Assembly (NCBI RefSeq): GCF_002026305.1
Contig: NZ_MVAB01000001.1
Location: 868,001-932,000 of the forward strand
Length of the DNA: 64,000 nt
From: Vagococcus martis
Lineage (GTDB): Bacteria > Bacillota > Bacilli > Lactobacillales > Vagococcaceae
Direction: 5' to 3'
Part shown: one piece after another, positions 49,663-58,657 of the stretch
Position numbering within the stretch: the first letter of the stretch is position 1
How the letters are laid out: every line of letters begins with the position of its first letter
The notes under the pieces: generated by a model
The model's database searches: none
What the model was told of the DNA's origin: nothing
What the model saw: the letters and a program-made list of their open reading frames with translations, nothing else
Position numbers and translations under genes: made by a program

Positions 49663-50100
49663 TTATTGATTACTATTTTTTAACCACTCATCAATTTCTT
49701 TTGATACTTCATCTTTGCTATCTCCTTTTATCGCCAGTAAAATACCATTCTCTTATTCTCCCCCTTTAATAGAAAAGCCTTTTAAACCATTCGCTCTATT
49801 TGATTCATCTTCTATCTGCCTAAATGTATATCCAACTCCATCGCGACCATTAGTATTAAAAGGAAGAACCGTTTTACCTGTAAAGTCATATTCATCAAAA
49901 TTATCTAGTTCTGTCTTTCATTCTGGGAGAACTTCATTTATTTGTTCCTGTTCCTGTTGATTGACTTCTTCTCTACAATCCATTAGTCTTTTTTCTTTTG
50001 TTTCGATTTGAAATAGGTCTCTGTCCACTTTATCCCGTATTAACTCCGCAATAACTTGTGTATTTTTTGATCGTGAATAATAAACAATTAAGGGATTCAT
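49663..50100 (-). pseudogene. Flavodoxin pseudogene
   Basis: From the ATG at 50100 the frame reads MNPLIVYYSRSKNTQVIAEL and reaches VLPE then TGA, resumes KTELDNFDEYDFTGKTVLPFNTNGRDGVG, hits a TAA after KGGE, and ends EVSKEIDEWLKN. Compared with flavodoxins of this type, about 25-30 residues including the FMN second loop (usually a GxPxWWG motif) are missing between NFDEYD and FTGK. Two stops plus an internal deletion show it is dead. Confidence 0.8.
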
Positions 50101-50175
50101 TTTTATTGCATCCTTATTCTTATTTCGGAACAACTTGTGAACACTATACGAATTAAATTCATTAAAGATATTATC

Positions 50176-51057
50176 TTATTTTAATTGGTTACTTTTTTCT
50201 GTATCTAACATTCGTTTCATAAACCACTCAACTTGTTGAGGAGCATCGTGATCAAAGAAAGCAGATTCTTTTTTATCTAGTTGAGCAATCTTTCCCATAT
50301 CCTCTTTTGACAATTCAAAATCAAAAATATTAAAATTTTCTGCCATACGTTCAGGATGAACAGATTTTGCTAAAGCAATGATGTTTCTTTGCATTAACCA
50401 GCGCAATACCACTTGTCCCACTGTCTTATTATATTTTTTTCCAATTTCCTCTAACTCCCTGTTTGTGAACAACTCATGTCGTCCTTCCGCAAATGGTGCC
50501 CATGCTTCTATTTGAACATCATATTTTTCATGCCATTTCTGATCTTCTATCCGTTGATTCCAAGGATTGACCTCTATTTGATTAATTTGAGGTTTTACTT
50601 CATTTAATCCAACAAACTCAATCATTTTAGATGATTTAAAATTTGATATGCCAATTGCTCTCAATTTTCCTTCTTTTTGGGCAGTCACTAAGGCTCTCCA
50701 TGCTCCATAAACATCTCCATATGGTTGATGAATAAGATATAAATCTAAATAATCTAAACCCATGATGGAAAGTGAATGCTCTATTGTTTTCATTGCTTTT
50801 TCTTCCGGTGTTTGTAAAATAAACAATTTAGATGTGATGAACAATTCATTACGAGTGACGATACCTTCTTCAATCGCTCGTTTAATCCCTTGTCCTGTTT
50901 CTTTTTCATTTCCATAAATGGCAGCAGTATCAATTAACCTATATCCAACTTTTATGGCTTGATACACAGACTCAGCTGTTTCTTCTAATGGTATTTGATA
51001 AACACCAAACCCAAGTTGTGGCATTTCGACTCCATTATTTAATTTAATTATATTCAT
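50176..51057 (-). CDS. Aldo/keto reductase
   Basis: A 293-residue NADPH-dependent aldo/keto reductase of the 2,5-diketogluconate reductase type. Signatures: GFGVYQIP near the N-terminus, RLIDTAAIYGNEKETG holding catalytic Asp and Tyr (about 47-52), the Lys of ITSKLF (about 78), DLYLIHQPYG with the His, and the C-terminal AKSVHPERMAENFNIFDF cofactor motif. TAGGAGG precedes the ATG. Its promoter has a MerR-type 19-bp spacer and the merR gene lies just upstream, so it is probably induced by a carbonyl or thiol stress. Confidence 0.9.
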   Translation of the reverse strand: MNIIKLNNGVEMPQLGFGVYQIPLEETAESVYQAIKVGYRLIDTAAIYGNEKETGQGIKRAIEEGIVTRNELFITSKLFILQTPEEKAMKTIEHSLSIMGLDYLDLYLIHQPYGDVYGAWRALVTAQKEGKLRAIGISNFKSSKMIEFVGLNEVKPQINQIEVNPWNQRIEDQKWHEKYDVQIEAWAPFAEGRHELFTNRELEEIGKKYNKTVGQVVLRWLMQRNIIALAKSVHPERMAENFNIFDFELSKEDMGKIAQLDKKESAFFDHDAPQQVEWFMKRMLDTEKSNQLK

Positions 51058-51094
51058 ATACTCGTCCTCCTAAACATTTATTAGTACACAATTA

Positions 51095-51125
51095 ATCATA
51101 AACCTTAGAGTTCACTCTATAGCAA
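51095..51125 (-). promoter_or_regulatory. MerR-type promoter of the aldo/keto reductase gene
   Basis: Minus-strand -35 TTGCTA (51125-51120), 19-bp spacer, -10 TATGAT (51100-51095). The spacer holds the dyad TAGAGT-GA-ACTCTA, nearly the same as the one at 46855. Confidence 0.78.
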
Positions 51126-51133
51126 GTAAAAAC

Positions 51134-51553
51134 TTATTTTTTTCTTTCCCATAATTTTTCAATATTCTCATCTGTCATCTTGCCAGCTTTAAATTTAGCT
51201 AGATGATCATCATACGTATCGATTTTATAGACTAATAGTTCTCTTACTTCATTCATTTCTGCCAACTTCTTATCTAGTTCATCCAATTGATCCAGTAATA
51301 ATTGTTTTTGAGCCTCATCAACATCTTGTAATCCCCTTAATTGAGATAATTGAGCAAATTCAATCATCGACTCAATCGATAGTCCTGCACGACGCAGATT
51401 TTTAGCTAAGTAAATCCAATTTAAGTCTCTTATTTGGTAATCTCTATAACCACTCTCATTCCGATTAACTGGAGGAATAACCCCCACTCGTTCGTAATAA
51501 CGCAATGTATCCGTACTCAAATCAAACATTTCTGCTGCTTTTTTGATATTCAT
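51134..51553 (-). CDS. MerR-family regulator (AdhR/NmlR-like)
   Basis: A 139-residue MerR regulator: IKKAAEMFDLSTDTLRYYERVGVIPPVNRNESGYRDYQIRDLNWI forms the winged helix (about 2-50), followed by a coiled-coil helix and a polar tail ENIEKLWERKK. The start at 51553 lies eight bases after GAGGAG; the ATG two codons earlier is too close. It is followed at 77 bases by the aldo/keto reductase gene, whose promoter carries the expected dyad. A 19-bp-spacer promoter upstream suggests autoregulation. Confidence 0.88.
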   Translation of the reverse strand: MNIKKAAEMFDLSTDTLRYYERVGVIPPVNRNESGYRDYQIRDLNWIYLAKNLRRAGLSIESMIEFAQLSQLRGLQDVDEAQKQLLLDQLDELDKKLAEMNEVRELLVYKIDTYDDHLAKFKAGKMTDENIEKLWERKK

Positions 51554-51586
51554 ATTCATGTCTCCTCATATTATTAATATAATATG

Positions 51587-51617
51587 ATTATAAACCTTAG
51601 ACCTTACTTCATAGCAA
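51587..51617 (-). promoter_or_regulatory. MerR-type promoter of the merR gene
   Basis: Minus-strand -35 TTGCTA, 19-bp spacer (ending GGTCTAAGGTT), -10 TATAAT. The right half of the spacer matches the aldo/keto reductase promoter; the left half-site is degenerate (GAAGT). Confidence 0.65.
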
Positions 51618-51655
51618 TCCATTATTTTTAGTTTAGTAAAATTAAAATAACCGCA

Positions 51656-52135
51656 TCATTTGTGATACGGTTCTCCATTATTAATTCGAAAAGTTCGATA
51701 GATTTGTTCAGTCAACACTAATTTCATCAGTTGATGTGGATAAGTCAAGCGACCAAAAGAGAGTTTTTCATCACTTCGTTGCATCACTTCTGTGGATAAA
51801 CCTAATGAACCACCTATAATAAACACAAATTGACTTTTCCCACGCGTTGTTAGTTTGTCTAGTTCATTAGCAAATTCTTCTGATGATAATTGTTTTCCTT
51901 CAATCGCCAAAGCGAAGACATAATCTTGATCACTCACCTTACTTAAAATACGTTGGCCCTCCTTCACTTTTACTTGCTCCATCTCCACTGGACTCAACGT
52001 TTCTGGTGCTTTCTCGTCTGGCACTTCAATCATCTCTAACTTGCAATATCTACTCAAACGTTTACTATATTCATCTATCCCTTGTTTTAAATATTTCTCT
52101 TTTAATTTGCCTACTGTAATAATTTTTATTTTCAT
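51656..52135 (-). CDS. rlmH: 23S rRNA (pseudouridine1915-N3)-methyltransferase
   Basis: A 159-residue SPOUT-class methyltransferase that methylates pseudouridine 1915 in helix 69 of 23S rRNA. Full length and highly recognisable: [20 protein letters not shown] at the start, the knot AdoMet site [10 protein letters not shown] (about 103-112), [19 protein letters not shown] and the C-terminal NNGEPYHK. It is divergent from htrA across a 318-base interval with DnaA-box-like sites, an arrangement common in Lactobacillales. Confidence 0.97.
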   Translation of the reverse strand: MKIKIITVGKLKEKYLKQGIDEYSKRLSRYCKLEMIEVPDEKAPETLSPVEMEQVKVKEGQRILSKVSDQDYVFALAIEGKQLSSEEFANELDKLTTRGKSQFVFIIGGSLGLSTEVMQRSDEKLSFGRLTYPHQLMKLVLTEQIYRTFRINNGEPYHK

Positions 52136-52174
52136 TTTTTACCATCCATTCTTGTCATTTAGTCATCTAAAAAG

Positions 52175-52290
52175 TTATCCACACTTATCCACATTGTTAC
52201 TCACATAATAAAAATAATATTTTGGTCATTTTGTCCACTTATCCACTTAGTTGTGTATAAGTCTTGTTGATAACTGCCTACTTATGCACA
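52175..52290. promoter_or_regulatory. Cluster of DnaA-box-like 9-mers
   Basis: Two perfect TTATCCACA boxes (52175-52183, 52185-52193), TTATCCACT (52239-52247), TTGTCCACT (52231-52239), minus-strand TTATACACA (52260-52252) and TTATCAACA (about 52273-52265), and TTATGCACA (52282-52290) lie within 116 bases. AT-rich DNA follows to 52400. This fills most of the rlmH-htrA interval. It may bind DnaA as an origin-like, titrating or regulatory site. Confidence 0.65.
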
Positions 52291-52453
52291 AATTCATACT
52301 TTTTCCTTAAATTCATCATTTCTTCATAGTTTAAAAAAATATCTTAAGATTTTCAAGTATTGTTCAATTATGGCCATTAAAATTAGACTAATGACTCAAT
52401 CTTATCTTATAATAAGTTCAAGTTAAACATAAACTAAAAGGAGGATGACATCT

Positions 52454-53818
52454 ATGAGAAAAGACGTCACACCAAACGAAGAACAAAAAAGAGAATCTGT
52501 ACATAAAAATAATAATCAATCTACTCAAAAACAATCAGTTTTTAAACGATTTGGTATTTCTTTAGCTGCTGGTGCACTAGGAGGATTACTGGTTGTTGGT
52601 GGTTACACTTATATTAACGGTCAAAACGATACTAGTTCTACTCCTGCAACTAATAATACAACAACTGTTGAAAAAGGAAAAACAACCGTTAGTAACGTGA
52701 ATGTCAATGTTGAATCTGAAGTAACAAAAGCAGTTGAAAAAGTTGAAAATGCTGTTGTATCTGTCACAACACTACAAAAAAGTGATGCTCAACTATCTGA
52801 AATAGAAAAAATATTTGGTCGCTCATCAAATACTGAGAACACTGAAGGTGAATTACAAGAGTCTGGAGAAGGAAGTGGCGTTATATATCGTAAAGACAAT
52901 GGTAAAGCTTATATCGTAACCAACAATCACGTTGTTACCGGTGCTGATGCAGTTAGTATCATGTTAAACAGTGGCAAAAAAGTCGATGCTAAAATTGTTG
53001 GTACTGACGCATACAGTGACTTAGCTGTGTTGGAAATTTCTGATAAAGATGTGACCACTGTTGCCGAATTTGGTAACTCAAACAACGTCAAAGTCGGAGA
53101 AACTGTTTTAGCAATTGGGTCTCCCCTTGGTTCAACTTTTGCAAACTCTGTCTCTCAAGGGATTATTTCAGCTAAAGACCGTATGATTACTAATCAAACA
53201 TCTGATGGTGCAATTATTAACAGTAAAGCTATTCAAACAGATGCGGCGATTAACCCAGGTAACTCTGGTGGTGCTTTGATCAATACTGCTGGACAAGTTA
53301 TTGGAATCAATTCAAGTAAAATTGCGCAAGCAGCTTCTGGTGTGAGTGCTGAAGGGATGGGATTTGCTATTCCAAGTAATGAAGTAGTTAATATTATTAA
53401 TCAACTTGAACAAGGTAAATCTGTCGCTCGTCCGATGTTAGGAATCAAGATGGTTAACTTAAACTTATTAAGTGCTGAAGACAAGAAAAATGTTTTAAAA
53501 CTAGATGATAAAATCACTAATGGTGTTGTGGTGGCTTCAGTTGAAAAAGATACTCCTGCTGAAAAAGCTGGATTAAAACAATATGACGTTATCACACAAG
53601 TTGATGGTAAAGACATTGCAAGTACTGCTGAGTTACAATCCATTTTATACGCTAAAAAAATTGGTGATAAAATGGAACTAACTTATTACCGCAGTGGAAA
53701 AGAAACAAAAACAACTGTCAACTTAACAGAAGACTCTAGCAAATTACAAGAACAACAGAAAAAAGAACAAGAGCAACAACAAACTGAACAAAGTACAAAC
53801 ACTAATCCATTTAACTAA
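52454..53818 (+). CDS. htrA: HtrA/DegP-like membrane-anchored serine protease
   Basis: A 454-residue quality-control protease: cytoplasmic N-terminus, one membrane anchor (about 32-52), a Thr/Asn-rich linker, a trypsin-like domain and one PDZ domain (about 330-420), then a Gln/Glu-rich tail. The catalytic triad is His in TNNHVV, Asp in AYSDLAVLE and Ser in NPGNSGGAL. AAAGGAGG precedes the ATG at 52454; an ATG three codons earlier is too close. It degrades misfolded exported proteins at the surface. A strong terminator follows; it is convergent with walJ. Confidence 0.95.
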   Translation: MRKDVTPNEEQKRESVHKNNNQSTQKQSVFKRFGISLAAGALGGLLVVGGYTYINGQNDTSSTPATNNTTTVEKGKTTVSNVNVNVESEVTKAVEKVENAVVSVTTLQKSDAQLSEIEKIFGRSSNTENTEGELQESGEGSGVIYRKDNGKAYIVTNNHVVTGADAVSIMLNSGKKVDAKIVGTDAYSDLAVLEISDKDVTTVAEFGNSNNVKVGETVLAIGSPLGSTFANSVSQGIISAKDRMITNQTSDGAIINSKAIQTDAAINPGNSGGALINTAGQVIGINSSKIAQAASGVSAEGMGFAIPSNEVVNIINQLEQGKSVARPMLGIKMVNLNLLSAEDKKNVLKLDDKITNGVVVASVEKDTPAEKAGLKQYDVITQVDGKDIASTAELQSILYAKKIGDKMELTYYRSGKETKTTVNLTEDSSKLQEQQKKEQEQQQTEQSTNTNPFN

Positions 53819-53822
53819 AAAT

Positions 53823-53862
53823 AAAGACTCAACTAGAAAAATATTTTCTAATTGAGTCTTTT
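53823..53862. terminator. Bidirectional terminator between htrA and walJ
   Basis: AAAGACTCAAcTAGAAAA / TTTTCTAaTTGAGTCTTT hairpin. Confidence 0.88.
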
Positions 53863-53865
53863 CAT

Positions 53866-54681
53866 TTATATCGCAAATAACTCACTGGCTTTCTCTGGAT
53901 CGGTATCCATTATTTTTACTTGGCCACCCGCATCAATATCATGCTGCTGTAAAATTCCTGTGACTGTCATATTAGCTAGTTCTTTCATATTATTCTCTTT
54001 ACTTAAATGCCCAAGATAGATATGTTTTGTTCTATCGCCAATGATTTCCGTAGCAGTCAACGCACCGTCTTCATTAGACAAATGCCCTTTGTCCCCTAGT
54101 ATACGTTGCTTAGTGTTCCACGGGTATCGACCCATACGCAACATATTTGGATCATGATTACTTTCTAATAAATATGCGTCTGCGTTTTTTATTATGCCTT
54201 TAACTTGTTCACTACAATAGCCAGTATCCGTTAAAATCACAAATGATTTATTATCTTTATAAAAACGGTAAAACTGTGGAGCGATTGCATCATGTGACAC
54301 TCCAAAACTCTCGATATCCATATCCCCTAAAGTCATGACTTTTCCCATATCAAAAATATTTCGTTGTTCAAATGGTACATTCCCAATATTTTTTTCCATT
54401 GCTTGCCAAGTCAATTCATTCGCATAAATATCTAGATTGTATTTTCTAGCTAACACTCCCACCCCATGAATGTGATCTCTATGTTCATGTGTCACTAGTA
54501 TCGCATCTAAATCTTCTGGTGAACGGTTTATGGAAGCTAATAAACTGGTGATTTTTTTTCCACTAAGACCTGCATCAACTAAAACCTTTCGTTGAGCAGT
54601 CTCAATATATAATGAATTTCCGGTACTCCCACTAGCAAGTACACTGATATTAAAACTTGTTTCTGACACGACGACATGCAT
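53866..54681 (-). CDS. walJ: Metallo-beta-lactamase-fold exonuclease-like protein
   Basis: A 271-residue YycJ/WalJ protein of the metallo-beta-lactamase fold, linked to DNA replication-division coordination and repair. The N-terminal strand is NISVLASGSTGNSLYIE, the metal motif is THEHRDHIHG (HxHxDH, about residues 61-66) and further ligands lie in LTDTGY and ESNHDPNMLR. It is the last gene of the wal operon, 12 bases after walI. The start is taken at ATG 54681, though AAGG is very close to it, so a slightly later GTG is possible. Confidence 0.93.
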   Translation of the reverse strand: MHVVVSETSFNISVLASGSTGNSLYIETAQRKVLVDAGLSGKKITSLLASINRSPEDLDAILVTHEHRDHIHGVGVLARKYNLDIYANELTWQAMEKNIGNVPFEQRNIFDMGKVMTLGDMDIESFGVSHDAIAPQFYRFYKDNKSFVILTDTGYCSEQVKGIIKNADAYLLESNHDPNMLRMGRYPWNTKQRILGDKGHLSNEDGALTATEIIGDRTKHIYLGHLSKENNMKELANMTVTGILQQHDIDAGGQVKIMDTDPEKASELFAI

Positions 54682-54693
54682 CCTTCCTACTGA

Positions 54694-55527
54694 CTACTTA
54701 TTAATCACTTCAGACACAGATGAAGAAATTATCGCATTCGTAAATGCATTAATTCGTTCTGTTTGTGTCACGTTTTTACTACTCTCAACTGAGACAAACC
54801 ACGCTGGAATGTACACATTTTTTCCTCTAACGGTAAAAATACGTGTGTAACCTAGATGTAGCCACTTCACTTTATCACCTGACTGAATACGGTTATTTGT
54901 ATACAAACTAATAATCGCATCTCTTTCAGAAATCACACTCTGTACTTCTCGTAATGGTTCAATTCGGCTGATATGAGTTTGTTTATAGCTTGTTATTTGA
55001 TTACTATCTGACTTTTCTTGTGATATAACCACAGATAACTGGGAAGTTTCATCATAAAATGGAATTCCCTCATATGTTTGATTATAGATATAATTTTTAA
55101 AAGGAATGGTTTCTTCTTTATTTAATACATAATCTTTTCCATATAATACATTAGATGACCCTCTAATAAATTGATTAACAGACTCCATATCTTTTGATTT
55201 TTTCACAATCGTATCAGGTTGCACTAAGACCTGACTCGTTAATTGATGATTATTGACTTGCCAAGATTGGTCTTTTAATTGTTCACGTGCATCATCAACT
55301 AACTCATCTTCTTCAGCTGATAAATAGTACCCCTCTTTCTTTACTTTTGACAAATTGTCAGGAACTTCTATGTGATCAGCTTTTAAACGTTCTTCTAAAT
55401 TTTCGGAAATACTTCCTGTTGAAATATAGTCTTGTGTGTCTCTACCTTCTTGGTAAATATAATATAAAAACATATTTAAAAATAAAAATACAATGAAAAA
55501 GATGCCTTCAACTCGTCTAAAATCCAT
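54694..55527 (-). CDS. walI: Two-component system regulatory protein YycI
   Basis: A 277-residue bitopic membrane protein: one N-terminal helix (about residues 8-25, IFFIVFLFLNMFLYYIY) and an extracellular YycI domain ending FTNAIISSSVSEV. It works with WalH in the membrane to modulate WalK. The start MDFRRVEGIFF is characteristic of the family. It touches the walH stop codon and is followed by walJ, the standard order. Confidence 0.93.
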   Translation of the reverse strand: MDFRRVEGIFFIVFLFLNMFLYYIYQEGRDTQDYISTGSISENLEERLKADHIEVPDNLSKVKKEGYYLSAEEDELVDDAREQLKDQSWQVNNHQLTSQVLVQPDTIVKKSKDMESVNQFIRGSSNVLYGKDYVLNKEETIPFKNYIYNQTYEGIPFYDETSQLSVVISQEKSDSNQITSYKQTHISRIEPLREVQSVISERDAIISLYTNNRIQSGDKVKWLHLGYTRIFTVRGKNVYIPAWFVSVESSKNVTQTERINAFTNAIISSSVSEVINK

Positions 55528-56822
55528 TAAGAATGGCCTCCTTTAACCAATATGCTCTCCAACTTTTCTTGTGTCATCCACATATTGTCATAATTCACAT
55601 ACCAAGAAGGAACCAAATCAATGGCTTGCTGCGTTTCCTTATTTTGTTCCCATTTATATCCAATCTGAATATCGGACACTTTTGACATATCCACACCCTT
55701 ACTAATTAAGCTATCTACCACTTCTTGTGTCGGTACAAGTGTCACAGAATCATCTGAAGGTAACGGTATCTGTAAAGTATCTTGATTTGCTTTAATAAAC
55801 ACGTTTTTGTTTTGTACCGTCGCAGCCATGCTACCTTTCATATTATCACCAAATACTGGAAATCCCTCAACATAATTTCGATAGATTACTTCATTCCCTG
55901 TATCAGAAAAATAGCGCAAATTCCCTAAAGAGGAACCCATATCTTCTACATATTGAAAAGTTTCATAATACAATTCGTTAATACTTTCTGAATGATCTTG
56001 TTTTAGTTTACCGAAATAATTCACCTCACCAGTCTTACTATCAATCGTCAAAGACTCGCCCTCACTATTGGATAAACTTAAATTTTCTCCTTCGTTTGAA
56101 AATAGATCATTAGGTTGATTAAAGAATCCACGGGAAAACGTTGTAAATGACTGAGTTGCGATAATATAACTATACGTTTTAAGCTTCGCGCTATCTGCTA
56201 AATAATAAATACCAGCATAATTTAGTTCATCTGTTGGTAAAATAGCATTAACATAATTATTATTCTCCGCATCTAGTATAGAGGCTATACTTGCTATATT
56301 CCCTTTAATATCAAATTCAATACCCGTTTTATTTTTATAATCAACAAAGTACAATTTGTTATCATCTAACGACATCACCAACCAATTAAACAGAAAACTC
56401 TTACTATCATGTGGTAAAGTTGCTGAAACGTTATTCATATTAATAAACAACGATATTGGTATTGGACTAGGATATACCAAATTAAATAAATCGCGTTTTG
56501 TTGTCAAACTAGTTACCTCTGCTGTTGACAACACTTTTGATGAGCCAAATCCTAATGAGACAATTTTCTCATGTAAACTCTTCATAGTTGATTCTTTATT
56601 AGTATATAGAAAGTGATCACCACTTCCATGATGATAGAATAACTTAGTTGGCATATAGACTTCTGTCATCTCTTTTTTCTGAATAACGGCTTTTACTTTA
56701 TCTGTTCTATCTTGAAACTGACGATTAGCAGGTTTAGTCCATATCTTCCAAGACAAAAACAAACTGAGTAGCACCATTAAAATGACACCACTTTTTAACA
56801 GATTCTCTCCTAATTTACTCAT
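55527..56822 (-). CDS. walH: Two-component system activity regulator YycH
   Basis: A 431-residue bitopic protein: one N-terminal helix (about 10-28) and a large extracellular YycH domain, ending SWYVNYDNMWMTQEKL. It binds WalI and WalK through the membrane and tunes kinase activity. I use the second of two near ATGs (56822), since it forms an ATGA overlap with the walK stop and lies ten bases from GGAGG; the first ATG (56828) is possible. Confidence 0.92.
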   Translation of the reverse strand: MSKLGENLLKSGVILMVLLSLFLSWKIWTKPANRQFQDRTDKVKAVIQKKEMTEVYMPTKLFYHHGSGDHFLYTNKESTMKSLHEKIVSLGFGSSKVLSTAEVTSLTTKRDLFNLVYPSPIPISLFINMNNVSATLPHDSKSFLFNWLVMSLDDNKLYFVDYKNKTGIEFDIKGNIASIASILDAENNNYVNAILPTDELNYAGIYYLADSAKLKTYSYIIATQSFTTFSRGFFNQPNDLFSNEGENLSLSNSEGESLTIDSKTGEVNYFGKLKQDHSESINELYYETFQYVEDMGSSLGNLRYFSDTGNEVIYRNYVEGFPVFGDNMKGSMAATVQNKNVFIKANQDTLQIPLPSDDSVTLVPTQEVVDSLISKGVDMSKVSDIQIGYKWEQNKETQQAIDLVPSWYVNYDNMWMTQEKLESILVKGGHS

Positions 56823-58645
56823 TCCCATAGATCCTCCTCGTAAGGTTCATAAGGTAGTGAAATAAAGAATGTCGAACCTTTATTCTCTTCGCTTTCTGCC
56901 CAAATATTTCCACCATGTGCTAGTATTGATTCTTTTGATATAGCCAGTCCTAAACCAGAACCACCCATTGCACGGGAGCGTGCTTTATCAACACGGAAAA
57001 AGCGGTCAAACACTCTACCAAGATTTTGCTTTGGAATACCTAACCCTTCATCAGAAATGCTTAATACGACATTTTTGTGTGTTTCAAGTAAACGACACGT
57101 AATCGTTCCCCCATCTGGCGAATATTTCATGGCATTATTTAAAATATTATCTAGTACTTGAATCATTCTATCTGTGTCAATATCTACCCAAATGGCACGC
57201 TGAGTAAATTCTCGTTTAATCACATAATTCTTTTCACTATCTTTAATAACCATATCAAAACGATCCAACACGTAATTAAACATTTCATTTAAGTTAACTA
57301 ATTCTTTTTGCAACTCCACTTTATTAGCGTCCATTCTGGATAATTGAAGTAAGTCATTAATCATGCGAATCATACGGTTTGTCTCTTCTTGTGTGACTTT
57401 TAAAAATTGTGGAGCAACTTCTGGCTCTTGCCACGCACCATCTAATAACGCTTCAATGTAACTCTTCATACTTGTCAATGGTGTTCTTAATTCGTGTGAT
57501 ACATTTGATACAAATTGACGGCGTTCTTCTTCATCTTTTTCTTTTTTAGTTACGTCATGTAGTACGCACACCAACCCACTAATGAAACCAGACTCTCGAC
57601 GAATCATCGAAAATTCAGCACGTATCAAGGTTGTTTCTTGAAAATCTTCACTAAAGTCTAGTAATACATCTTCTTGGACTTCTAGTAAATCTCTAAAACT
57701 ATAATCATCACCTAATTTTAAAAGGTCTAAAATGGATTGGTTAATCACATCTTCCGTCCCAATTCGAAGTAAGTTCAGTGCGGTATCATTGATCAAAATG
57801 ATATTCCCTCGTCTATCAGTTCCAATAACACCATCTGACATATGAGTCAGTACGCTATCCAACCTTCGACGTTCCGCATCCATCGTTTCTTGCGTTTCTT
57901 TAACACGATAAGACAATTCATTAAAAGTTTCACCTAATTGTCCTAACTCATCTTTCCCATAGACTTCTACCTGACCGGAATAGTCACCATTAGCAATGCG
58001 ATCTGCTTGCTGTTTCATCTCACCAATTGGCTTTGTAATAGTTCGGGACACAAGTAGTGCAATAATCAAAGTAAAAACTAATGCAATCATGGAAGCATAG
58101 AAGAAAATCATCGTGATGTCACTGACTTGTTGATACTTACTTTCAATGTTACTTTTGACATAAAGCGAACCAATAACAGTATCTCCAGTCGGCGAGTAAA
58201 TTTGTTCAATATTAATAAACACTCGTTGCCCTGTTTGAGGATCTGTCCGCTCTTCTTTTTTCTGATTAAATGAATTAAACAATTCGTAATCATTTTTCTT
58301 TCCGACATCTCCCTGAAGATTCGGGTCACTTGTTGCAATTACAATCCCTTTGTCATCTACTAAACGAACTTCCAAGATATCATTTTTGGAAAACTCATCC
58401 AATATTCTCTTTAAATTTGATTCTTGTTGTGAATCATCTTTTTTGCTGATTTCAGAACTTAGATTCGTCGCTAGAGTCTCCACTTGATTGGTGACATTTT
58501 CTTCAAATGTTTGAATAGTTGATGTTTCTAGCACACGAATAAAAATTGCTCCGATAATCTCAATTGAAATCATCAACAAAAGCACAAAAACTAAAGCAAT
58601 TTTAAAGTGAACAGATGAAAAAAAGGGCGTTCTCTTTTTTTTCAT
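56819..58645 (-). CDS. walK: Essential cell-wall sensor histidine kinase
   Basis: A 608-residue kinase: helix 1 (about 12-34), an extracellular PAS-like Cache domain, helix 2 (about 180-203), HAMP, a cytoplasmic PAS (DGVIGTDRRGNIILIND), HisKA with FVSNVSHELRTPLTSMKSY and HATPase_c with NNAMKYSPDGG, SDEGLGIP and GGSGLGLAI. With WalR it controls peptidoglycan hydrolase genes and is essential in most Firmicutes. The start at 58645 follows AGGTGA; a GTG four codons earlier adjoins the walR stop. Confidence 0.96.
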   Translation of the reverse strand: MKKKRTPFFSSVHFKIALVFVLLLMISIEIIGAIFIRVLETSTIQTFEENVTNQVETLATNLSSEISKKDDSQQESNLKRILDEFSKNDILEVRLVDDKGIVIATSDPNLQGDVGKKNDYELFNSFNQKKEERTDPQTGQRVFINIEQIYSPTGDTVIGSLYVKSNIESKYQQVSDITMIFFYASMIALVFTLIIALLVSRTITKPIGEMKQQADRIANGDYSGQVEVYGKDELGQLGETFNELSYRVKETQETMDAERRRLDSVLTHMSDGVIGTDRRGNIILINDTALNLLRIGTEDVINQSILDLLKLGDDYSFRDLLEVQEDVLLDFSEDFQETTLIRAEFSMIRRESGFISGLVCVLHDVTKKEKDEEERRQFVSNVSHELRTPLTSMKSYIEALLDGAWQEPEVAPQFLKVTQEETNRMIRMINDLLQLSRMDANKVELQKELVNLNEMFNYVLDRFDMVIKDSEKNYVIKREFTQRAIWVDIDTDRMIQVLDNILNNAMKYSPDGGTITCRLLETHKNVVLSISDEGLGIPKQNLGRVFDRFFRVDKARSRAMGGSGLGLAISKESILAHGGNIWAESEENKGSTFFISLPYEPYEEDLWE

Positions 58646-58657
58646 TATACGATTCAC

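Noticed and set aside
52175-52400. Calling this interval the chromosome origin
   Set aside because: The DnaA-like boxes are real, but dnaA, dnaN, rnpA and rpmH are absent and flanking gene directions do not diverge cleanly. Only a DnaA-binding cluster is supported.
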